A DNA stretch of 5,892 nt from Flavobacteriales bacterium (GTDB taxonomy: Bacteria > Bacteroidota > Bacteroidia > Flavobacteriales_F > PHOS-HE28). Shown here in pieces: positions 1-5,346 of the stretch. The DNA lies in the NCBI GenBank assembly GCA_025455765.1, contig JALOLX010000102.1, positions 1 through 5,892 on the forward strand, in the 5' to 3' direction. Positions within the stretch are counted from its first letter, which is position 1, and every line of letters starts with the position of its first letter. The translations under genes were made by a program, and so were the position numbers. The notes under the pieces were generated by a model. That model was given only the letters and a program-made list of their open reading frames with translations. It made no database searches and was not told the DNA's origin.

Positions 1-1
1 G

Positions 2-571
2 GAAATGCCCGGCGGCAGCGGCTTCGACCTTCTGCAGCAGCTCGGCTCCTGGCCGTTCGAGGTGATCTTCTGCACCGGCTTCCAGCGTTATGCCATCCAG
101 GCCATCCGCTTCAGTGCATTGGACTATCTGCTGAAGCCTGTGCAGCCGGACGAGTTGGCTGCGGCCCTTCAACGCTACCACCAGCGCCACCCGGATGCCG
201 ATCGCAAGGTGGTGCAGCAGCAGTTCCTGCAGAACCTCCGCCAGTCCGACGAGCAACAACTGAAGCTGACGCTCACCACCGGGGACCGCACCTACTTCGT
301 ATCCCCCGCTGAACTGAGCCACTGTACAGCGGACGACAACTACACCGAGCTGCACACCTCCGATGGTCGCCGCTTCATCTCTGCCCGCACGTTGAAGGAC
401 TATGAGGACATGTTGGCGCCGATCGGTTTCCTGCGTGTGCATCGCAGCACCTTGGTGAACAAGGCACAGATCACGCACATCGACGATGGTCATGTGGTGC
501 TCAAGAACCAAGCGCGGCTTGAAGTGAGCCGTCGTAAGCGGGACGACGTGCTTAAGGCGATGGCCGGTTGA
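2..571 (+). CDS. LytTR-family response regulator, 3' part (5' end outside window)
   Basis: This is a two-component response regulator that binds DNA through a LytTR domain. The frame is open to the left edge. The first visible residues read Glu-Met-Pro-Gly-Gly-Ser-Gly-Phe, the usual sequence just after the phosphoacceptor Asp of a CheY-like receiver, so the Met at base 5 is internal. Family members are about 240-250 residues long, so roughly 50-60 N-terminal residues, including the phosphorylated Asp, are missing here. Counting from that Met, the receiver shows the switch Thr (FCTG, residue 24) and the conserved Lys-Pro (LLKPV, residue 44). A Gln-rich linker follows (about 60-84). The LytTR domain spans about 85-186 and carries the signature FLRVHRSTLVN at 142-152. 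The protein ends at TGA 569-571. The partner is usually a LytS-type membrane histidine kinase, often encoded next door; none is visible, so it may lie upstream. The family call is firm; the regulated genes are unknown. Confidence 0.95.
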   Translation, partial: EMPGGSGFDLLQQLGSWPFEVIFCTGFQRYAIQAIRFSALDYLLKPVQPDELAAALQRYHQRHPDADRKVVQQQFLQNLRQSDEQQLKLTLTTGDRTYFVSPAELSHCTADDNYTELHTSDGRRFISARTLKDYEDMLAPIGFLRVHRSTLVNKAQITHIDDGHVVLKNQARLEVSRRKRDDVLKAMAG

Positions 572-661
572 CCCGTTCCCTCTGTATCCTGACCGCTTGC
601 TCGGAAGCCCTTTGCAGAGGCGCTGGATCGATGCTGTTTCGTGTCCTCAACCAATAGCGCC
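572..661 (+). promoter_or_regulatory. 90-nt leader A, homologous to the leader at 3074-3163
   Basis: This intergenic stretch lies between the response regulator stop and the proposed ATG of the SBBP gene. It is the same length (90 nt) as the stretch at 3074-3163 and shares ordered blocks with it: CCGnTCCCTC (573-582), GACCGCT (591-597), CTCGGA (600-605) and TCGATGCTGTT (628-638). Over the first 48 nt I count 32 ungapped matches. Offsetting 3-nt gaps around the last block keep both total lengths at 90. The likely role is a promoter and 5' untranslated region. I could not place a confident Bacteroidota -33/-7 promoter (TTTG and TAnnTTTG) or a convincing terminator hairpin in it. Confidence 0.55.
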
Positions 662-3073
662 ATGCGTACCCCGACCAGGATCCTCGAGATCGCCCTCAGC
701 ATTGCCATCCTAGCACTCGCCTCGCTTCCGTTCATGGCCGAGGCCCATTCCGAAGGCTTCACGGCCAACAAAGGGCAGGTCCACGACCAGTTCGGAAGGC
801 CGAACCAGGCCGTACTGTACCTATCCACTGGCCCCGGGATGAATGTGCAGTTGCGGAAGAACGGATTCTCGTACGACACCTATTCAGCGCGCGAGGGAGC
901 GAGTACGATAGAGCTGGATCGCACGCGGTCGACGGACCTGCTGGTGGGTTTGGGAACGGATAGCTCACCGATCACCTACGACTTCCACCGCATCGACATC
1001 CACTTCGTGAACGGCGATCCGCAGGCAGCGATCGTTCAGGAGGGTGAGCGCGCGGACTACACCAACTACTACACCGATCTGACCGGCGATGACGGTGCCA
1101 CATTCGTCCGCTCCTACTCCACGGTCATTTACCGCGACGTGTGGCCGCACATCGATGTTCGCTTCAACAGCGGCGAGGATGGATTCAAGTATGATGTCAT
1201 CGTGCGTCCAGGTGGTGATCTGAACGATGCACGCTTCCAGGTGGAGGGTGCCGCAGTGAGCGAAAGTCTGAAGGGCAGGCTCGTCCTCGACTGGGGAAGT
1301 GGTTCTCTTGAGGAGCTGATTCCCGATAGTTGGATGGAGCTGGGCCGCCGCAAGGAACGGGTGAACGCGCACTACCGCATGATGGGGAACGACCAGTTCG
1401 GTTTCGTGGTGGACCGGCCGATCAACGGCACCTTGGTGATCGACCCGAGCCCAAGCCTGACGTGGGCCACGTATTATGGCGGCAGCAGCTCCGAATCGCT
1501 CGGGGGCGCGAGCATGGATGCTGCTGGGAACGGATACGTAGGCGGGCTCACCGAAAGTACGAACAGCATCGCGACGATCGGAGCGCACGATGCAACTTAC
1601 AACGGATCATGGGATGGCATGCTGGTGAAGTTCTCCCCCACAGGTATAAGGCTTTGGGGCACATACTTTGGTGGCACGTCCATAGACTACCCATCGCACG
1701 TAAGTGCCAATGGAATGGGCACACTGGTCGTATGCGGGGTCACTTGGTCCACTTCGGGCATCGCCACAAGCGGAGCACACCAAACACAGCTCGGTGATGC
1801 CATTGATGGCTTCCTGATGCTCTTCAATACCGATGGTACCAGGCAATGGGGCACCTACTACGGTGGAAGCTCATCTGATGTCGCATATTCCACGAGCCTA
1901 TCGATCAGCGGGCGCGTGGCGTTGGTGGGTGAAACCAGATCCCCCAACGGCATTGCAACAGCAGGGGCGCCAGACGTTTCGCTCGGTGGGGGCAAGGACG
2001 GGTTCGTGGCCTGGTTCAGTGCAACAGGCAGCCGGCTGTTCGGTTCGTACCTGGGTGGTGTCAATGATGACGTTGTGTATAGCGTAGAGGCGGGTTTCGC
2101 TAACAGCGAGTTCGTTGTCACCGGCTCCACCTCCTCTTCCAGCGGCATCGCTACGAGCGGCGTTTTCGATGCAACGTACAACGGTGGTGGTGATGCTTTC
2201 ATCGCGCTATACAATGGTTCGGGCAGCGGCACAAAGACCTGGTGCTCCTACTTCGGTGGGCCCGCCTCCGATCGAGGCTTGGGGATCACCTACACCGACC
2301 TTGGCAAATTCGTGATCTGCGGCACCACGGAAAGCACTACGGGCGTAGCGACCACAGGCAGCGACCAACCCTCGTACGGCGGTGGCTCGCATGATGGGTT
2401 CCACGCGCGTTTCGACCGTTTCACCAAGGCTCGGTTGAACGCCTCGTATGCAGGCGGCAACGGCACCGACCACATTTTAGGCGTTAGCAAGCTGGGCAAC
2501 CAAGGCTATGCGCTTGCCGGGCAGTTCGGTTCGGCGGGCCTGGCCACTGCCGGCTCCTTCGGCCCTGTTGGGCCTGGTGCATATGTCGCAGGCTATACGA
2601 GTTCAGGGGCCAAGGACTGGGCTGGCTACTTTCCTGGAACAACCTTCCACACTGACGGTATCGGCTCCAATAGCACCGGTCTTCTGGTAGCTGGTACCGG
2701 TACCGTATCCGCCACGCCAGGTGCCCATCAAGAGATATCCGGCGGAATGACCGATCTGGTGGTACATCGGTTGATCAATACCGCACCCAGCTCGCTGTTG
2801 CCGCTGCAGCAGCCGACCAAATTCGCGCATAAGGACCTCAGGGCTAATGCCATCCAAGAGGGAGTGTTCGTCAGCACTGTGAGCGATTCCGACCTCCTCA
2901 TCGGATCGACGATAATGGTTACCGACATACTTGGCCGCCGAGTGAATGGTACGCGATCTGAAATGAAAGCGGACGGCATCCTGATAAATGCTGATGGGGC
3001 CCATGGCATCCACCTGATCCACATCCTGTTCGCTGATGGACAACGCGAGTGCTTGAGGGTAATGCTGCCTTGA
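662..3073 (+). CDS. Secreted SBBP-repeat beta-propeller protein with T9SS-type C-terminal domain
   Basis: An 803-residue predicted secreted protein. Residues 1-28 form a Sec signal peptide: MRTPTR, a hydrophobic core, then a likely cut after Ala-Glu-Ala. Residues about 33-262 form a beta-rich domain opening with NKGQV and ending GTLVIDPSP, the layout seen in Bacteroidota proteins that carry SBBP repeats. Seven repeats follow (about 266-704), and residues about 722-803 resemble a type A T9SS sorting domain (TDILGRRV, then a Gly-His strand and RVMLP). A GTG at 641 would add seven residues (MSSTNSA). ATG 662 is preferred because it places the signal peptide normally and because the homologous leader at 3074-3163 also ends 90 nt after a stop, at an ATGCG. 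There is no clear Shine-Dalgarno. By family, such proteins are exported across the outer membrane and either anchored or released. No catalytic motif is visible, so binding, adhesion or a structural role is inference. It probably has its own promoter in the 572-661 leader. Confidence 0.9.
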   Translation: MRTPTRILEIALSIAILALASLPFMAEAHSEGFTANKGQVHDQFGRPNQAVLYLSTGPGMNVQLRKNGFSYDTYSAREGASTIELDRTRSTDLLVGLGTDSSPITYDFHRIDIHFVNGDPQAAIVQEGERADYTNYYTDLTGDDGATFVRSYSTVIYRDVWPHIDVRFNSGEDGFKYDVIVRPGGDLNDARFQVEGAAVSESLKGRLVLDWGSGSLEELIPDSWMELGRRKERVNAHYRMMGNDQFGFVVDRPINGTLVIDPSPSLTWATYYGGSSSESLGGASMDAAGNGYVGGLTESTNSIATIGAHDATYNGSWDGMLVKFSPTGIRLWGTYFGGTSIDYPSHVSANGMGTLVVCGVTWSTSGIATSGAHQTQLGDAIDGFLMLFNTDGTRQWGTYYGGSSSDVAYSTSLSISGRVALVGETRSPNGIATAGAPDVSLGGGKDGFVAWFSATGSRLFGSYLGGVNDDVVYSVEAGFANSEFVVTGSTSSSSGIATSGVFDATYNGGGDAFIALYNGSGSGTKTWCSYFGGPASDRGLGITYTDLGKFVICGTTESTTGVATTGSDQPSYGGGSHDGFHARFDRFTKARLNASYAGGNGTDHILGVSKLGNQGYALAGQFGSAGLATAGSFGPVGPGAYVAGYTSSGAKDWAGYFPGTTFHTDGIGSNSTGLLVAGTGTVSATPGAHQEISGGMTDLVVHRLINTAPSSLLPLQQPTKFAHKDLRANAIQEGVFVSTVSDSDLLIGSTIMVTDILGRRVNGTRSEMKADGILINADGAHGIHLIHILFADGQRECLRVMLP
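1457..2773 (+). repeat. Seven SBBP beta-propeller repeats (protein repeat array)
   Basis: Within the 803-residue protein, the unit W-x-T-Y-Y-G-G-x-S-x-D, then a Gly-Asn turn, G-x-T-x-S, G-I-A-T-x-G-A and G-G-x-D-G-F recurs seven times. The leading aromatic or hydrophobic position falls at residues 268, 332, 396, 460, 527, 592 and 653, a period of 61-67 residues. Trp is replaced by Phe at 460 and Leu at 592. The GIAT-like motif occurs at about 303, 367, 431, 496, 562 and 627, with a degenerate seventh copy (VSATPGAH) near 682. Seven units fit one closed seven-bladed propeller. The DNA has diverged too far to be a simple nucleotide tandem repeat. Confidence 0.85.
2825..3070 (+). other. Probable type IX secretion C-terminal sorting domain (divergent)
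   Basis: The last roughly 80 residues (722-803) follow the propeller after a Pro/Gln-containing linker. They show the strand order of type A T9SS sorting domains: a hydrophobic strand, then VTDILGRRV, a variable stretch, a Gly-His-initiated strand (GIHLIHILFADG) and a final LRVMLP. The usual opening Tyr-Pro-Asn-Pro is not seen and the Gly-x-Tyr core is altered to Gly-Ile-His, so the match is by overall pattern. If correct, the protein is moved across the outer membrane by the type IX system. Confidence 0.65.
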
Positions 3074-3163
3074 ACCGCTCCCTCATCGGCCCGACCGCTC
3101 ACTCGGAGATCCTGTCCAGCGTGCGGTCGATGCTGTTGCTTCGATCCATCAAATCCACAACGC
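3074..3163 (+). promoter_or_regulatory. 90-nt leader B, homologous to the leader at 572-661
   Basis: This intergenic stretch precedes the lipoprotein genes. Blocks shared with leader A are CCGnTCCCTC (3075-3084), GACCGCT (3093-3099), CTCGGA (3102-3107) and TCGATGCTGTT (3127-3137). Both leaders run exactly 90 nt from a TGA to an ATGCG. In this copy GGTCGA (3125-3130) can pair with TCGATC (3141-3146), with one G-T pair, to make a 6-bp hairpin with a 10-nt loop. The copy at 572-661 does not preserve that pairing well, so its significance is doubtful. It is the likely promoter and 5' untranslated region of the downstream three-gene operon. No consensus promoter was recognised with confidence. Confidence 0.55.
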
Positions 3164-4225
3164 ATGCGAACAGCATTTCTCCTGTTCACCACAGTAGCCG
3201 GGCTTGTCCTGACCGGCTGCAAGAAGGATGACGACCCGCCACCCGCGACCGGCGGCGGCGGCAACAACACCGGTGGAGGCGATGGCGACGTCTACCTCTG
3301 CGGTTCCATCGACATCAGCGGCGAGCCCTATGCGCGCTATTGGAAGAACGGCCAGGAGGTGGAACTGAACAGCCTCGGCCGACCGAGCTCCGCAAGGGCC
3401 ATCTGGGCGGACGATGACCATGTGGTGGTTGGCGGCAAGGTGCGCGAGCAAGGGAGCGTGAACTACCAGCCATGCTACTGGGTGGACGACCAGCTGTTCG
3501 AGCTGGACAACGAGGCAGGAAGCAGTTTCTGCACCGTGGAGGACCTCTTTGTGGTAGGAGGGACCGACGTACATATGGCAGGTCATATCCGCGCTTCAAG
3601 CGGCTTCAACAAGGCCATGTACTGGGGAGGTGGCAGCGGCAGCACGGAGCTTACCGACGGCAGTACCGACGCCGAAGCCCGTGGTCTCTGTGTGGTGGGA
3701 AACGATGTGTACGTGTGCGGCTACGTGGAGAACCAGGCCATAGGCGGTGAGAAGATCGCCACTTACTGGCTGAACGGCAACCCCGTGACCCTGGGCACTG
3801 GAGAGGGCGACTCCGAAGCCAACGACATCCGCGTGGTGAACGGCGATGTTATCGTAGTGGGCACCGAGTATGTGTACCTCCCGGCGATCGAGGATGGCCA
3901 GGACCAGGCCCTGATCTGGGTGAACGGTGTGCGAAACACGCTCACGGCCAACGGCGGCTCGGCGGAATGCCTGTTCGTGGAGGGCAGCACGGTGTATGTG
4001 GGTGGTATGGCGAACGTTGGTGTTGGCACAGCGCTCCCGCGCTACTGGGCGAACGGCAACAGCTACGGCGTCTACGCGGGGCTCGGCGGCGTGGCCGAAG
4101 GTCATGTGCTCGACATGCACGTGCGAAACGGAGCGGTGTACACCACCACCGGGGACCTGTACAGCAACAACGCGGCCAATACCTCCGCCAACTACGGCGG
4201 CATGTACGGCCTTCACGTGTATTGA
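3164..4225 (+). CDS. Predicted surface lipoprotein with YW-x-NG beta-propeller repeats (paralog 1)
   Basis: A 353-residue predicted lipoprotein of unknown function. Residues 1-18 are a signal peptide ending in the lipobox Leu-Thr-Gly-Cys, with Cys19 as the lipidated residue. After Cys comes Lys-Lys-Asp-Asp-Asp, which fits the Bacteroidota lipoprotein export signal (x-Lys-Asp/Glu-Asp/Glu after Cys) known to send lipoproteins to the outer face of the outer membrane. A Pro/Gly/Asn linker (25-40, with GGGGNNTGGG) leads to a repeat domain (about 42-353). I see no sorting domain, catalytic motif or transmembrane segment after Cys19. The start ATG gives a normal-length signal peptide and lies 90 nt after the previous stop; no Shine-Dalgarno is evident. 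The next gene, 11 nt downstream, is a clear paralog. A role in ligand binding or surface display is inference. HAF-type repeats are a possible distant relative, but their Gly-Gly-Thr-Phe and Gly-Gln-Val-Val-Gly signatures are absent. Confidence 0.9.
   Translation: MRTAFLLFTTVAGLVLTGCKKDDDPPPATGGGGNNTGGGDGDVYLCGSIDISGEPYARYWKNGQEVELNSLGRPSSARAIWADDDHVVVGGKVREQGSVNYQPCYWVDDQLFELDNEAGSSFCTVEDLFVVGGTDVHMAGHIRASSGFNKAMYWGGGSGSTELTDGSTDAEARGLCVVGNDVYVCGYVENQAIGGEKIATYWLNGNPVTLGTGEGDSEANDIRVVNGDVIVVGTEYVYLPAIEDGQDQALIWVNGVRNTLTANGGSAECLFVEGSTVYVGGMANVGVGTALPRYWANGNSYGVYAGLGGVAEGHVLDMHVRNGAVYTTTGDLYSNNAANTSANYGGMYGLHVY
3287..4222 (+). repeat. Six YW-x-NG repeats, paralog 1 (protein repeat array)
   Basis: The repeat unit is: aromatic-Trp-x-Asn/Asp-Gly, x-Leu, an acidic or Ser/Gly turn, Ala-x-x-Ile/Leu-x-Val, Asn-Gly-Asp-Val-Tyr-Val-x-Gly. 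The Tyr-Trp pairs (Ile-Trp in the fifth) fall at residues 59-60, 105-106, 153-154, 201-202, 251-252 and 294-295, a period of 43-50. The DVYVxG-type strand occurs seven times (42, 86, 135, 181, 228, 276 and about 324). One more strand than Tyr-Trp motifs is what a ring closed by strands from both ends would give, so a six-bladed propeller is likely, though seven blades cannot be excluded. Confidence 0.75.
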
Positions 4226-4236
4226 ACGACCGCACG

Positions 4237-5334
4237 ATGAACACCCGATCCCACCTGCTCATCGCGAGCCTCGCTCTGCTGATCGCTTCCTGTAAGAAGG
4301 ACGATGACACCCCACCTTCACCCGGTGGCGGTGGCAACAACACCGGCGGCGGCAATGGCCCCGGCCACGTGTACGTGTGCGGAGGTGAGAACACCGGTGG
4401 CTCCACCGACTGGTACCCGCGCTACTGGAAGGACGGGGTGGAGCACGTGGTGGGTGACGGCTCCCGCGGCAACGCCCACGCCATCTGGGCCAATGACGCG
4501 CATGTGATCATCGCCGGTATGGTGTACGACGGCGGCCTGATGATGCCCTGCTACTGGCAGGACGGGGATCTGCAGGAGCTGAACACCTACGCCTGTGGCG
4601 ATTGCCGCGCCGAAGACGTGTTCGTGGTGGGTGAGAACGATGTGCACCTGGCGGGCCACGTGCGCATCGATGACCAATTCAGCACCACCCAGAAGGCCAT
4701 GTACTGGAACAATGGCGTGGGCATGGAACTCACCGATGGGCAGCACGACGCCCGGGCCTATGGGGTCTTCGTGGAGAACGGCGATGTGTATGTGTGCGGC
4801 TATGAGAAGGATGGACCTGGCGGAAGAAAGCTGGCCAAGTACTGGGTGAACGGCGTACCCGTTGTCCTCGGCGACGGTGAGGAGAGCTCCGAAGCGTATG
4901 CTATTTGGGTGGAGAACGGCACGGTATACGTGGCCGGCTACGAGGAGGCCGACCCGCTGAACATGGAAAACTTTGAGGAACGTCCCGCACTGTGGGTGAA
5001 TGGCGTGCGCGACCTGCTCAGCAGCTTTCCCGGCCATGCCGAAGGCTTGTTCGTGAAGAACGGTGAAGTGCATGTCGTCGGCTATACGCAGCCGGTCTCT
5101 GGATCCAACATGAACATGGCTACGCGTTGGGTGAACGGTGTGTCGAGCGGGATCTACACGTCCGCTCCGCCCCAGAACGGCTCACGGGGTCGGGACATCT
5201 TCGTTCACAACGGCGAGGTGCATACCGTGATGAGCTACTTCGGGGTGACCGGAAGTGCTGGACACTACGCGAACAATACGACCCCGACCCAAGCCTTCCT
5301 GGGCGATGTGGCCTGGGGCATCCATATCTACTGA
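4237..5334 (+). CDS. Predicted surface lipoprotein with YW-x-NG beta-propeller repeats (paralog 2)
   Basis: A 365-residue predicted lipoprotein, paralogous over its full length to the gene ending at 4225. Residues 1-18 are the signal peptide with lipobox Ile-Ala-Ser-Cys. The lipidated Cys is again residue 19, followed by the same Lys-Lys-Asp-Asp-Asp surface-export signal and the same GGGGNNTGGG linker. Repeats fill about 44-365. ATG 4237 is chosen over in-frame upstream starts (for example at 3967) because it directly begins the signal peptide and lies 11 nt past the previous stop; the longer frame would overlap paralog 1. A Cys-Gly-Asp-Cys pair at 120-123 has only a single Cys counterpart (123) in paralog 1. 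Both proteins end in a short His-hydrophobic-Tyr strand (LHVY, IHIY). It is probably co-transcribed with its neighbours. Its function is unknown; ligand specificity diverging from paralog 1 after duplication is a reasonable inference. Confidence 0.9.
   Translation: MNTRSHLLIASLALLIASCKKDDDTPPSPGGGGNNTGGGNGPGHVYVCGGENTGGSTDWYPRYWKDGVEHVVGDGSRGNAHAIWANDAHVIIAGMVYDGGLMMPCYWQDGDLQELNTYACGDCRAEDVFVVGENDVHLAGHVRIDDQFSTTQKAMYWNNGVGMELTDGQHDARAYGVFVENGDVYVCGYEKDGPGGRKLAKYWVNGVPVVLGDGEESSEAYAIWVENGTVYVAGYEEADPLNMENFEERPALWVNGVRDLLSSFPGHAEGLFVKNGEVHVVGYTQPVSGSNMNMATRWVNGVSSGIYTSAPPQNGSRGRDIFVHNGEVHTVMSYFGVTGSAGHYANNTTPTQAFLGDVAWGIHIY
4366..5331 (+). repeat. Six YW-x-NG repeats, paralog 2 (protein repeat array)
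   Basis: The unit is the same as in paralog 1. The Trp-containing pairs fall at residues 63-64, 106-107, 156-157, 202-203, 252-253 (Leu-Trp) and 297-298 (Arg-Trp), a period of 43-50. The strands HVYVCG, HVIIAG, DVHLAG, DVYVCG, TVYVAG, EVHVVG and EVHTVM start at 44, 89, 135, 183, 229, 277 and 327. The third and fourth blades are the most alike between the paralogs (for example KAMYW, ELTDG and DVYVCGY are identical). The repeats within one protein differ more than equivalent repeats between the two proteins, so the whole gene was duplicated after the blades had formed. Confidence 0.75.
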
Positions 5335-5346
5335 GGATCGTTCGCC

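Noticed and set aside
608..625. Possible terminator hairpin after the response regulator
   Set aside because: The stem is only about five pairs with a bulge, has no following T-run, and is not preserved in the homologous leader at 3074-3163.
641..661. GTG start adding seven residues to the SBBP protein
   Set aside because: The added MSSTNSA does not improve the signal peptide, and the homologous leader B places the start at the ATGCG equivalent to 662.
965..1588. Minus-strand open frame of 207 codons opposite the SBBP gene
   Set aside because: It lies wholly inside a forward gene with a signal peptide and clear repeat domains, and its translation shows no recognisable domain.
2693..2704. 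12-bp perfect palindrome GGTACCGGTACC
   Set aside because: It encodes Gly-Thr-Gly-Thr inside the last SBBP repeat and is explained by two identical codon pairs; nothing around it suggests a binding site or mobile-element end.
3967..4236. In-frame 90-codon N-terminal extension of paralog 2
   Set aside because: The extension overlaps paralog 1 out of frame, translates to Arg/Gly-rich shadow sequence and would bury the signal peptide and lipobox that begin at 4237.
4318..5073. Minus-strand open frame of 251 codons opposite paralog 2
   Set aside because: It is His/Val/Ala-rich with no domain or start signal. It mirrors the periodic codons of the forward repeats, and a similar frame (3596-4216) lies opposite paralog 1, as expected for shadows of homologous GC-rich genes.
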